Source: Parabacteroides sp900760525
GTDB taxonomy: Bacteria; Bacteroidota; Bacteroidia; Bacteroidales; Tannerellaceae
Direction: 5' to 3'
Length of the DNA stretch: 64,000 nt
Assembly: GCF_049860805.1 (NCBI RefSeq)
Contig: NZ_CP187555.1
Location: 1,984,001 to 2,048,000, forward strand
Below are positions 1 through 8,228 of this stretch, one piece after another. Numbering within the stretch: the first letter of the stretch is position 1; each line of letters opens with the position of its first letter. The notes beneath the pieces were generated by a model. That model saw only the letters and a program-made list of their open reading frames with translations, was not told where the DNA came from and did no database searches. Both the position numbers and the translations under genes were made by a program.

Positions 1-425
1 GCAAGCGACATCGGTACGTGCCATTCCCACGGGCTGGCGATGATAACGCAATCGAATTCTTCGTTGTTCAACATCTTTTCAAATTCACGTTCGCTACCTG
101 TATATACCTTCGGAGCCGGCACATTGAACTTGGCGATATGGTCCAGCGTACGTTGAATCGGACCGGCCTGGATATCGCAGATAGCCACGATCTTGTTTCC
201 GGGGATAGACAATACGTTGTTGATATGTTCATGACAACGGGAACCTGTACCGATAAAACCGAAGCGCAATTTGCCATCGTCTTTGCCGGCAGGTTTCTTT
301 TTCTTTTCTGCACTTGTTTCTGTTGTAACTGTAGCAGCGGCGGCGTTGCTACTCAATGCAAGACCAGCAGTACCGATTCCGGCTGCAGTCATCTTTTTCA
401 GGAATGAACGACGAGTGTTTTCCAT
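1..425 (-). CDS. Gfo/Idh/MocA-family oxidoreductase, Tat-exported (partial, 3' end outside window)
   Basis: Only the first 141 codons are in the window; the gene runs off the left edge. The N-terminus (MENTRRSFLKKM) has a twin-arginine motif RRSFLKK followed by a hydrophobic Ala/Gly-rich stretch, so the protein is probably exported folded by the Tat system. After a lysine-rich linker the Rossmann fold begins with KLRFGFIGTGSRCHEH (GxGxxG-like dinucleotide site) and continues with VAICDIQ and the region VIIASPWEWHVPM, matching the NAD(P)-binding half of Gfo/Idh/MocA proteins. In Bacteroidales such periplasmic members often act on sugars or glycosides, but substrate cannot be read here. A TTTG/TAnnTTTG promoter lies just upstream. 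Confidence 0.85.
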   Translation of the reverse strand, partial: MENTRRSFLKKMTAAGIGTAGLALSSNAAAATVTTETSAEKKKKPAGKDDGKLRFGFIGTGSRCHEHINNVLSIPGNKIVAICDIQAGPIQRTLDHIAKFNVPAPKVYTGSEREFEKMLNNEEFDCVIIASPWEWHVPMSL

Positions 426-455
426 TTTTCAATTTAGAATTTTATGTTAAGTGGG

Positions 456-486
456 CAAATTTATAACATTCTATGAATATTTCAAA
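456..486 (-). promoter_or_regulatory. Bacteroidetes-type promoter for the Tat oxidoreductase
   Basis: On the minus strand TTTG (483-486) is followed after 19 bases by TAAATTTG (456-463), which fits the Bacteroidetes -33/-7 consensus TTTG and TAnnTTTG. The start codon lies about 30 bases downstream. Confidence 0.6.
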
Positions 487-501
487 GGATAAATGCCTGT
501 T

Positions 502-1761
502 TTATTTACTTGCCGCTCTTTTCTTATTCCGCCAAAAACTGCCATCCCGTTTGCTACCGAACATATTCCGGCGTTTGGATTCTTCCTGGATCGCTTTTTT
601 CTTTTCGGCAACCGCTTCCTTTACTTCGGCCGTCTCGAACATATGGCCTCCGGCAACCGGCACTTCTTTGCCGATTAGCTTCTGGATATCTTTCAGATAC
701 GGAACTTCCTCCACATCGCAGAAAGAGAGAGCGATCCCACTACGACCGGCACGACCGGTACGGCCGATACGGTGCACATACGTTTCAGGCACATTCGGCA
801 AATCATAGTTGATGACATGCGATAGATGGTCGACATCGATGCCGCGGGCGGCAATATCGGTCGCGATCAGGACTCGGAGCGAATGGTCCTTAAAGCTGGC
901 CAAGGCACGCTGGCGGGCGTTCTGTCCTTTGTTTCCATGAATAGCTTCAGCCCCTATGCCGGCTTTATTCAGGACACGGGCGACTTTGTCCGCTCCATGC
1001 TTCGTTCGGGTAAAAACCAAAACGGATTCAAGCGAGCGGTCTTCCAACAGTTCCTTCAGCAGGTTGATCTTTTCCGCCTTCTCTACAAAATAGACAGACT
1101 GGTCGATCGTATCGACAGTAGAAGAGGCAGGGGTCACCTCCACCTTTTCAGGTTCATGGAGGATCGTTCCGGCCAGGCGTTCGATCTCCGGCGGCATCGT
1201 CGCGGAGAAGAAAAGTGACTGGCGCTTTTTGGGCAACAAAGGCAGGATGCGTTTGATGTCGTGGATAAATCCCATATCCAGCATCCGGTCTGCTTCATCC
1301 AAAACAAAATATTCCAATGTGTTCAGGCGGATAAAGCCCTGATTGATCAAATCCAGTAAACGGCCGGGAGTTGCAATCAGTACATCCACGCCCCTTTCCA
1401 ATGCATCCGTCTGCGGCTTCTGTCCTACGCCACCGAAAATGACGGTATGCTCTACGTGAGTATAACGCCCGTATGCCGCAAAGCTTTCGCCAATCTGGAT
1501 AGCCAATTCGCGTGTCGGAGTCAAGATCAAGGCTTTAATGCCCGGCTTACGTCCGCTTAAAAGCTGCTCTTCGATCTTCTGGATGATAGGGATGGAGAAA
1601 GCTGCCGTCTTGCCAGTTCCGGTCTGTGCGCAACCTAATAAATCGGATCCGTCCAATACTACGGGAATGGCTTCGGCTTGTATGGGAGTGGGAGTTGTAT
1701 ACTTTTCTTTTTCGAGAGCCTTACGTATCGGCTCGATCAGTTCTAATTGTTCAAATGTCAT
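502..1761 (-). CDS. DEAD-box ATP-dependent RNA helicase, RhlE-like
   Basis: This is a cytoplasmic ATP-dependent RNA helicase of about 420 residues, likely acting in ribosome assembly or RNA turnover. The ordered motifs are visible: Q motif (TPTPIQ), motif I AQTGTGKT near residue 46, PTRELAIQ, TPGRL, DEAD near 155, SAT, ARGID and the final HRIGRTGRAGR. A short basic tail (KKKAIQEESKRRN, ending KRAASK) may bind RNA. The chosen start MTFEQLELIEP matches the usual RhlE beginning; an in-frame ATG six codons upstream (1779) is possible. It faces away from recQ, from which it is separated by a decayed mobile element. Confidence 0.9.
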   Translation of the reverse strand: MTFEQLELIEPIRKALEKEKYTTPTPIQAEAIPVVLDGSDLLGCAQTGTGKTAAFSIPIIQKIEEQLLSGRKPGIKALILTPTRELAIQIGESFAAYGRYTHVEHTVIFGGVGQKPQTDALERGVDVLIATPGRLLDLINQGFIRLNTLEYFVLDEADRMLDMGFIHDIKRILPLLPKKRQSLFFSATMPPEIERLAGTILHEPEKVEVTPASSTVDTIDQSVYFVEKAEKINLLKELLEDRSLESVLVFTRTKHGADKVARVLNKAGIGAEAIHGNKGQNARQRALASFKDHSLRVLIATDIAARGIDVDHLSHVINYDLPNVPETYVHRIGRTGRAGRSGIALSFCDVEEVPYLKDIQKLIGKEVPVAGGHMFETAEVKEAVAEKKKAIQEESKRRNMFGSKRDGSFWRNKKRAASK

Positions 1762-1824
1762 ATAATAAGTATGAGCCATCGCGGCTCGTTAAATAAATAA
1801 TGATGACAAAGGTACACAAAAATT

Positions 1825-2087
1825 CAGGGCACCGTACCAAAACAGCAACAATTTCTTATTTCTATGGAAAGAAAAACCTTTTTTGTCCTGAATAATTCTT
1901 TTTTAAGTGCCTACAAATTCTGTAATCGGCGTCAGTGATTATATAATCAGTGGTTGTGATTTTATAATCGCTGGCACTGATTTTATAATCACAACCACTG
2001 ATTACAAAATTTGTAAGCATTCTGATGTTTTTTTATTCATGTAGATAAGTTTTCTTGTAGAGAAGGAAAGATTATTTCTTATATTTG
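1825..2087 (+). mobile_element. Decayed copy (copy 1) of the 320-bp MITE-like element
   Basis: This intergenic stretch aligns with the two intact 320-bp elements at 19141 and 63624, in the same orientation as the latter. The left end is recognisable but mutated (CAGGGCACCGTACCAAAA), the central hairpin of 21-bp units is present (about 1910-2022), and homology fades after about position 2087 so the right terminal repeat is missing. No target duplication can be recognised. The right border supplies TATATTTG at 2080-2087, which looks like the -7 box of recQ. This element fills most of the 362-bp gap between the RhlE-like helicase gene and recQ; I see no gene in the remainder. Confidence 0.8.
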
Positions 2088-2123
2088 CGTACTTAAAAAA
2101 CACTCAGTTCTTTTTTGATTCTC

Positions 2124-3953
2124 ATGAAAGAGTTATTGTTACTACTCAAACGGTTCTTCGGATACACCTCATTCCGCCCTTTACAGGCCGAAATCATACA
2201 ACGCATCCTACAGAAAGAAGATTCGCTGGTCCTGATGCCTACGGGTGGCGGCAAATCGATCTGCTTCCAGCTTCCGGCGATCTATATGCCGGGAACGGCC
2301 GTCGTAGTATCCCCCCTGATCGCTTTGATGAAAGACCAGGTCGAAGGACTGATCGCCAATGGCATACCGGCAACCACACTCAACAGTATGATGCCGGAGG
2401 AAGAGCGCCACCGGGTACGGCAACTCTGCATACAGGGGAAAGTGAAACTGCTTTATATCTCCCCTGAAGGGATCATGAGCGAGTTGTATTGGCTCCTGCC
2501 CCGTATCGACATTTCGTTGATCGCTATCGACGAGGCGCATTGCATCTCGCATTGGGGACATGATTTCCGTCCCGAATACACCCAGTTGTCCGTTCTGAAA
2601 GAGAATTTCCCGAAAGTGCCGATTGTCGCCCTGACGGCAACGGCTGACAAAATCACCCGGACGGATATTGTGAACCAATTGAAACTGCACGATCCGAAAA
2701 CATTCATCTCGTCTTTCGACCGTCCGAACCTGTCACTCACCATCCGCCGCGGACTGAGCAAGAAGGAAAAGATTGCCGCGATCGTCCATTTCATCAACCG
2801 GCATCACCGGCAAAGCGGCATCATCTACTGCATGAGCCGCAACAGTACGGAATCTTTGGTTGAAGAGCTGTCAGAATACAGCATCCGGGCGACCGCCTAT
2901 CATGCCGGACTCAGCCCCGAAAAGCGCAATAAGGCACAGGAAGACTTCATCAACGACCGTGTCCATGTGGTGTGCGCAACAGTCGCGTTCGGGATGGGGA
3001 TAGACAAAAGCAATGTCCGCTGGGTCGTCCATTACAATATGCCGGCAAGCATCGAGAACTATTACCAGGAAATAGGCCGCGCCGGACGGGACGGCCTGAA
3101 AAGCGATACGCTCCTTTTCTATTCCGTGGGAGACATCCTGCTACTCCGCCGCTTTGCGGAGATGAGCGGGCAGAAAGATACCAGCCTGCAGAAACTCAAC
3201 CGGATGCGCCGGTATTGTGAAGCGGATATCTGCCGGCGGCGTATCCTCCTAAGCTATTTCGGGGAAGAAACGGATAAAGATTGCGGCAACTGCGACGTAT
3301 GCAAGAATCCGCCCCAGCGTTTCGACGGCAGTATATTAGTGCAGAAAGCGCTAAGCGGGATTTACCGCACCGGGCAAACAGCCAATATGCATCTCCTGAT
3401 CGACATACTGCGGGGCTTGGAAAAGGACGAGCTGACGGAAAAAGGATACGACAAACTCAAAACCTATGGCGTAGGCAAAGACCTCAGCTATAAAGAGTGG
3501 AAAGAATATCTATACCAGATGCTCCAACTCGGTTATATCGAGATCGATTATATGTCGGCCGGCCACCTGAAAGTAACCCCGTTAGGACGCAAAGTCCTTT
3601 TCGGTGAACAGCAGGCGCTCATGACCATTTACCAAAAGACAAAAGATTTTGCCCTGCCGACCAAGAAAGGCGGCTACAAATACCGTCCGATCCGCCCGAT
3701 CGAATCCTCCTCCGTGGAAGAAACGCTGCTCGACTCCCTGCAACAACTCCGCAAACAGATTTCCGAACGCGAACATACCCCGGCTCATATCATCTTTTCA
3801 GATGACGCCCTCGAAGATATGGTCCAGAAGAAACCAGTCACACTCGACGAGTTTAGCGAAATACGGGGAGTCGGACAGCTCAAGTTAGACAAATACGGGA
3901 AGGTATTCGTCGCTTTGATCCGCTTCGTCCTTCGCTTACCCAAAAAGGAATGA
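2124..3953 (+). CDS. recQ: ATP-dependent DNA helicase RecQ
   Basis: A 609-residue RecQ with full architecture. The helicase core has the Walker A motif PTGGGKS (about residues 39-45), motif II DEAHC (about 135) and the C-terminal helicase domain with HYNMPASIENYYQEIGRAGRDG split over a conserved arginine-finger region. The RQC zinc site is seen as cysteines in CEADICRRR and CGNCDVC (about 363-393), and an HRDC domain closes the protein (about 535-605). It unwinds 3'-5' and works in RecF-pathway repair and replication-fork restart. I use the ATG at 2124; a TTG three codons upstream also keeps frame. The gene overlaps by ATGA with an in-frame ATG (3950) of the next ORF. Confidence 0.97.
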   Translation: MKELLLLLKRFFGYTSFRPLQAEIIQRILQKEDSLVLMPTGGGKSICFQLPAIYMPGTAVVVSPLIALMKDQVEGLIANGIPATTLNSMMPEEERHRVRQLCIQGKVKLLYISPEGIMSELYWLLPRIDISLIAIDEAHCISHWGHDFRPEYTQLSVLKENFPKVPIVALTATADKITRTDIVNQLKLHDPKTFISSFDRPNLSLTIRRGLSKKEKIAAIVHFINRHHRQSGIIYCMSRNSTESLVEELSEYSIRATAYHAGLSPEKRNKAQEDFINDRVHVVCATVAFGMGIDKSNVRWVVHYNMPASIENYYQEIGRAGRDGLKSDTLLFYSVGDILLLRRFAEMSGQKDTSLQKLNRMRRYCEADICRRRILLSYFGEETDKDCGNCDVCKNPPQRFDGSILVQKALSGIYRTGQTANMHLLIDILRGLEKDELTEKGYDKLKTYGVGKDLSYKEWKEYLYQMLQLGYIEIDYMSAGHLKVTPLGRKVLFGEQQALMTIYQKTKDFALPTKKGGYKYRPIRPIESSSVEETLLDSLQQLRKQISEREHTPAHIIFSDDALEDMVQKKPVTLDEFSEIRGVGQLKLDKYGKVFVALIRFVLRLPKKE

Positions 3954-4021
3954 AAAAGAAAAACAAACAATCATTCTATTCTTTTGTTTATATTTACATC
4001 ATGAATAGAACGACAGATACA

Positions 4022-5038
4022 ATGAAGACAGTTCCCATACTCTTATTGCTTTGCCTTTCCACGCTAAGTTTCTGTACGACAAAGTCGGGAGAGCCAGAGG
4101 AATCCGTTTCCCTCGAACAAGACACTCCGGTTGCCGGAACAGCGCCGGAGCCGGAAACAGAGGCGGTCCCTCCTCCTATTGAAATCGTTATAGAGAAAGA
4201 GTTACTTTACGACCAGCATACGCTGGCCGATACCTATCCGTATAAAGATACGACACGGGAATTCCAATGGGATAAGATCCGTGCCGGCCTCCGCTTGCTC
4301 GATTCGATCCAGCAAAAGCCGACCCGTTATGCGATCTTTCAAAACTACAGGAACAAGAATGGGGAAGCCCCGTTGGTCCGGAATTTCCATCGCGATGCTT
4401 ACAAGCGGGTTTCCGACACCTTAGGTATCGAACGTTACCAGTCTGTCCCGCTATATCTGCCGGAAGATACGCTGACGGCCGAACGCTATGGCCGCGACGG
4501 GGCTCTTGTGAAATTACTGGACGACAGTAACCGCCTTTTCCGCATCCAAACGATCTATACAAACGGGGAATGGCTGGTTCCCGGAAAATATGTCAAGCCG
4601 ATAGCCGATAGCGTCACATTCGACAAGGCCATATTCGTCGATGTCACCAACCAGAATATCGCGACGCTCGAACATGTGGGTTCCAGATGGCTTGTCAGAA
4701 GCATGAATCCGGCAACAACAGGGCAACACCGCCCTCCATACGCACAGGAAACGCCTTTAGGCATATTTGTCGTCCAGGAAAAGAAGGCAAGGATGATTTA
4801 CTTAGTCGACGGCAGCAAAGAGACAGGCGGGTTCGCTCCCTATGCAAGCCGGTTCACCAACGGAGGTTATATCCACGGGGTCCCGGTAAACGCACCGCGC
4901 AAGTCACTGATCGAATACAGTCCGACGCTTGGAACGACTCCACGCTCCCATATGTGCGTCCGGAATGCGACCTCGCACGCCAAGTTCGTTTATGATTGGG
5001 CACCTGTAAATGAGACTATTGTTTTCGTTTTTGATTAA
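4022..5038 (+). CDS. L,D-transpeptidase (YkuD fold) lipoprotein
   Basis: The protein begins with a lipoprotein-type signal (MKTVPILLLLCLSTLSFC, lipobox LSFC with an unusual Phe before the Cys), then an acidic linker (residues 20-50). The C-terminal part carries the YkuD catalytic signature: a conserved His in GGYIHGVPVN and SHMCVR near residue 310, with Cys as nucleophile. The family motif is usually SHGCVR, so Met replaces Gly here. L,D-transpeptidases make 3-3 peptidoglycan cross-links or attach proteins to the wall in the periplasm. Earlier in-frame ATGs at 3950 (overlapping the recQ stop) and 4001 are alternatives; 4022 gives the cleanest signal peptide. A second L,D-transpeptidase of a different subfamily follows 33 bases later. 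Confidence 0.82.
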   Translation: MKTVPILLLLCLSTLSFCTTKSGEPEESVSLEQDTPVAGTAPEPETEAVPPPIEIVIEKELLYDQHTLADTYPYKDTTREFQWDKIRAGLRLLDSIQQKPTRYAIFQNYRNKNGEAPLVRNFHRDAYKRVSDTLGIERYQSVPLYLPEDTLTAERYGRDGALVKLLDDSNRLFRIQTIYTNGEWLVPGKYVKPIADSVTFDKAIFVDVTNQNIATLEHVGSRWLVRSMNPATTGQHRPPYAQETPLGIFVVQEKKARMIYLVDGSKETGGFAPYASRFTNGGYIHGVPVNAPRKSLIEYSPTLGTTPRSHMCVRNATSHAKFVYDWAPVNETIVFVFD

Positions 5039-5071
5039 AAGTCTTATCTTTGTGCGACATTATTCAATCTT

Positions 5072-5818
5072 ATGTTATTGCGCATCTGTTTATATTCGGT
5101 CTTATTATTTCTTCCTGCCAATTATACGGCAACCCGAAGTTCATCCCCTTTACTCCCGGCTGAACCGGTGGCGGCTATGCCTTCGTTATGCCGGCAGCTC
5201 TATACAGACATGCAATTAGATAATGTGGTGAACTATACAGCCTTCGAGCAAGCGATAACCGGAGCACAGGCGGTCGAACGACGTAATAAAGATATCATTA
5301 CCCTGATCGACTTCACGAAGCCATCCACGGAAGAACGCCTTTACGTCCTGGATATCCGGCACAAGAAACTCCTGTTCTCATCTCTCGTCTCGCACGGGAA
5401 AAACAGCGGAGGGAATTACGCCACTTCTTTCTCCAACAAAGTCAATTCATACAAAAGTTCCTTGGGATTTTTCGTTACGGAGAACACCTATCAGGGTAAA
5501 AACGGCTATTCCTTAATCCTGAACGGCTTGGAAAAAGGCATTAACGACCGGGCAAAAGAACGGGCGATCGTGGTGCACGGGGCCAATTATTGCAGCCCGT
5601 CTGTCGCAGCATCGGCAGGCCGCTTAGGAAGAAGTTTCGGTTGCCCCGCCCTGCCCCAGCCGCTTGCCAAACCGATCATCAACACCATTAAGAACGGAAC
5701 CCTGCTCTATATCTATGCCAACGACAAGGACTATCTGAGTCAAAGTACGATCTTGTCTACCGAAAGATCGATTTCTCCAAACTCGATCATCGCATTGAAC
5801 AACCTGATACGGGAATAG
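5072..5818 (+). CDS. Murein L,D-transpeptidase catalytic domain protein (YkuD_2 type)
   Basis: A 248-residue exported protein with an N-terminal hydrophobic signal (MLLRICLYSVLLFLPAN). The region from about 90 to 220 matches the YkuD_2 subfamily: LYVLDIRHKKLLFSSLVSHG, a conserved HGANY near 168, and SFGCPALP with the presumed nucleophile Cys191. It probably acts on peptidoglycan in the periplasm. It lies directly behind another L,D-transpeptidase gene and may be co-transcribed with it. Its last 79 bases overlap the 3' end of the convergent aminotransferase gene on the minus strand. Confidence 0.85.
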   Translation: MLLRICLYSVLLFLPANYTATRSSSPLLPAEPVAAMPSLCRQLYTDMQLDNVVNYTAFEQAITGAQAVERRNKDIITLIDFTKPSTEERLYVLDIRHKKLLFSSLVSHGKNSGGNYATSFSNKVNSYKSSLGFFVTENTYQGKNGYSLILNGLEKGINDRAKERAIVVHGANYCSPSVAASAGRLGRSFGCPALPQPLAKPIINTIKNGTLLYIYANDKDYLSQSTILSTERSISPNSIIALNNLIRE

Positions 5819-6330
5819 CCCGGCAAATCCTCCGGACGGATATCACCTGTAACAATCTTTCCCTGATCCAGCAAAGAGGCCCTTTTCGTTCCTGCCAGCA
5901 ACGGTACGGAAGGGGTAACCCATTGCTGCCCGTTCCAGAGCGCAAGGTTGCAAATAGAGGTGTCGGTCAACAGCCCTCCCCGGACGATCAGCACGTCGTC
6001 TTCCGCTTCGCGCAACGCAAACAAACGGTTCAACACGCTCCGGTCCGTACTTTTATAACGGTAAGCGGCTTCGTCTCCGGTGACCAGCCGCAAAGAAGAT
6101 ACCGGACGGATATGATAGGCGGCATATTCCACTTTCAAGATATCTTTATCATATTCAACCCGGCACTTTGTCCGTTCCCGGTAGTTTCCGGGGCGGATGC
6201 ATTCATCCAAATCAAGGGAACCGGTTTGGTGCAACACGTCCCGGCGTGTCTCATTCATGCGCCGGTTATGATAGGGCAAGTTATAAATCCGCCCGTTCTC
6301 GATCCGGATCGTTTCAATAAATGGGGACAT
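5740..6330 (-). CDS. pabC: Aminotransferase class IV, probable aminodeoxychorismate lyase
   Basis: A 196-residue fold-type IV PLP enzyme, short for the family but with the expected landmarks: ETIRIENGRIYNLPYHNRRM at the start (YHNRRM with the substrate-site arginines), KVEYAAY with the likely PLP lysine, and GLLTDTSICNLALWNG, the variant of the cofactor-phosphate loop. The gene overlaps the 3' end of pabB by 17 bases, which supports the role of converting 4-amino-4-deoxychorismate to p-aminobenzoate plus pyruvate for folate synthesis. The name rests partly on this context. The 3' end overlaps the convergent L,D-transpeptidase gene. Confidence 0.82.
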   Translation of the reverse strand: MSPFIETIRIENGRIYNLPYHNRRMNETRRDVLHQTGSLDLDECIRPGNYRERTKCRVEYDKDILKVEYAAYHIRPVSSLRLVTGDEAAYRYKSTDRSVLNRLFALREAEDDVLIVRGGLLTDTSICNLALWNGQQWVTPSVPLLAGTKRASLLDQGKIVTGDIRPEDLPGYSRIRLFNAMIEFGEIDLSVDKIVL

Positions 6331-7315
6331 AGACTTTCTGTTTCATTTCGTTATATTCGCTTTCCAAATCACTTTGGGAGGTGATGCCTCCTCCACTCTT
6401 AAAGATTAAAGAGCCATCGGCCTGTTGTTCTAAGAAGCGGATCATGACGGCACTGTTCAGGCTGTTCCCGTCAAAATAGCCCATGACACCCGTATAGAAC
6501 CCCCTTTCGTATGTCTCGGCTTCCGCTATAATCTCCATTGTCTTCTTTTTAGGCGCACCAGTGATAGAACCTGCCGGAAGGAGACGGAAAAGCAATTCCC
6601 CTGTCTCTGCCTGCCAGTTCCCTGCAAGGCGCCCCCGGATCTCCGAACTGACCTGCAACAAAGCACCTTTATGTGTCGGCAACTCATCTATGTACCGGTA
6701 ACGGGTCACCGTCACCTCAGTCGCCACCATACTCAGGTCATTGCGGATCAGGTCGACAATCGTAGCGTGCTCGGCCGTTTCCTTCGGATCGTCCAATATC
6801 CGCCTGCGGGCATCCGCGAGCGTGGCATCGATCGTGCCCTTCATCGGATAGGAATAGATATGTCCATCCCGTATCTTCACGAATATCTCAGGAGAGAAAA
6901 CGACAAAACGGTCTTTCATCCAGAGCTTATACCGGGCTTCCGAACGGACAAAAACTTCTTTCAAATCGAGATTGGTCCGGACAGGAGTGGCACAAGTCAG
7001 ATTGACCAAGTAAGAGTTTCCGGCCCGGATATGCCCGACAACTTTATGAAACGAGCCGGCATAGTCCTCCTGTGTCACTGGGAATGTCTCCCACCGGATT
7101 GCAGAACTCCGATTCTCCGGAGTCTTCATACGACTTGCAGCCGCGGCATTCGTCACCCCCTCCAGGTTGTAAAGCAACTCCCCGGGGTCGACCTTGTCCG
7201 GTTCTTCCACAATCACCCGGTCTTGCTTGTAATCGATTACAAACAAGAAAGGCCGCCTTTCCGCACCCAATCGGTTCATACGGCAGACGGCCTCTATACG
7301 GTTATAGAATCTCAT
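6314..7315 (-). CDS. pabB: Aminodeoxychorismate synthase component I
   Basis: A 333-residue chorismate-utilising enzyme: SYLVNLTCATPV, KGTIDATLADARRRILDDPKETAEHATIVDLIRNDL, LLPAGSITGAPKKKTMEII and the C-terminal GGGITSQSDLESEYNEM are the standard binding-site blocks. It aminates chorismate to 4-amino-4-deoxychorismate, using ammonia delivered by a PabA-type glutaminase that is not in this window. The start ATG at 7315 overlaps the aguB stop (ATGA), indicating translational coupling; an ORF extension to 7381 inside aguB is unlikely to be used. It lacks the longer N-terminal region of typical anthranilate synthase I, as is usual for the compact PabB of Bacteroidales. Confidence 0.92.
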   Translation of the reverse strand: MRFYNRIEAVCRMNRLGAERRPFLFVIDYKQDRVIVEEPDKVDPGELLYNLEGVTNAAAASRMKTPENRSSAIRWETFPVTQEDYAGSFHKVVGHIRAGNSYLVNLTCATPVRTNLDLKEVFVRSEARYKLWMKDRFVVFSPEIFVKIRDGHIYSYPMKGTIDATLADARRRILDDPKETAEHATIVDLIRNDLSMVATEVTVTRYRYIDELPTHKGALLQVSSEIRGRLAGNWQAETGELLFRLLPAGSITGAPKKKTMEIIAEAETYERGFYTGVMGYFDGNSLNSAVMIRFLEQQADGSLIFKSGGGITSQSDLESEYNEMKQKVYVPIY

Positions 7316-8202
7316 ATCAGAAAACGTTCGGTCAAGCCTCCAAAGGCATCGATACGGCGATCCCGGAAGAAAGGCCACCAACGGCGGACATTCTCGCTAC
7401 GCGCCTTATCGATCTCCACAATTCGTATTTCTTCATCACTGTTGGAGAGTTCGGCCAATAACTCACCCTGCGGACCGCAGGCGAAACTGTTTCCCCAAAA
7501 CCGGATGCCCTTCGTCTGTCCGGACGGGTCAGCCTCATGCCCTACCCGGTTTACCGTAACGACCGGAAGTCCGTTGGCTACGGCATGTCCCCGCTGAACA
7601 GTCACCCAAGCACCCAATTGGCGTTGTTTCTCATCCTCCGTGTCACTGCTTTCCCAACCGATGGCTGTCGGATAAATCAACAACTCCGCCCCTTTCATCG
7701 CCATCAGGCGGGCTGCTTCGGGATACCACTGGTCCCAGCAAACCAATACGCCCAATTTACCGACCGAAGTCCGGATCGGCTCGAATCCGAGATCACCGGG
7801 TGTAAAATAGAACTTCTCATAATAAGCCGGATCATCCGGGATATGCATCTTACGGTATTTCCCGGCAATCGTACCGTCTTTCTCAATCACGACAGCCGTA
7901 TTATGATATAAACCGGGGGCCCGTTTCTCAAACAAAGAAAGAACCAGCACGACGCCCAACTCCTTCGCCAACGCCCCGAATACCTCTGTAGAAGGTCCCG
8001 GAACCGGTTCCGCCTGGTCGAAGACACCGGTATCTTCCGTCTGGCAAAAATAAAGCCCGTTATGCAACTCCTGCAAAACGACCAACTCCGCCCCTTGCAA
8101 AGCGCAAGCCCGGATATTTTGTTTCAGTTTCTCAATATTAGCAGCCCGGTCTCCCGTATTCGCCTGCTGCACCAATCCAACCTTTAATATATCTTCCATC
8201 AT
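7312..8202 (-). CDS. aguB: N-carbamoylputrescine amidase
   Basis: A carbon-nitrogen hydrolase of 296 residues. The Glu-Lys-Cys triad of the nitrilase fold is visible in VVLQELHNG, KYRKMHIPDDP and VLVCWDQWYPEAARL, and YHNTAVVIEKDG and WWPFFRDRRID are typical of the N-carbamoylputrescine branch. The enzyme releases putrescine, CO2 and ammonia from N-carbamoylputrescine. It lies directly behind aguA (26-base gap), which makes the substrate assignment strong. The longer ORF begins with TTG at 8211; the ATG at 8202 (or 8199) is the more likely start. Confidence 0.95.
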   Translation of the reverse strand: MMEDILKVGLVQQANTGDRAANIEKLKQNIRACALQGAELVVLQELHNGLYFCQTEDTGVFDQAEPVPGPSTEVFGALAKELGVVLVLSLFEKRAPGLYHNTAVVIEKDGTIAGKYRKMHIPDDPAYYEKFYFTPGDLGFEPIRTSVGKLGVLVCWDQWYPEAARLMAMKGAELLIYPTAIGWESSDTEDEKQRQLGAWVTVQRGHAVANGLPVVTVNRVGHEADPSGQTKGIRFWGNSFACGPQGELLAELSNSDEEIRIVEIDKARSENVRRWWPFFRDRRIDAFGGLTERFLI

Positions 8203-8228
8203 AACTTTCAATTTTCAACTCTCAACTT

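Noticed and set aside
502..678. Plus-strand ORFs opposite the RhlE-like helicase gene
   Set aside because: They are shadows of a strongly conserved minus-strand gene and show no protein-like domain.
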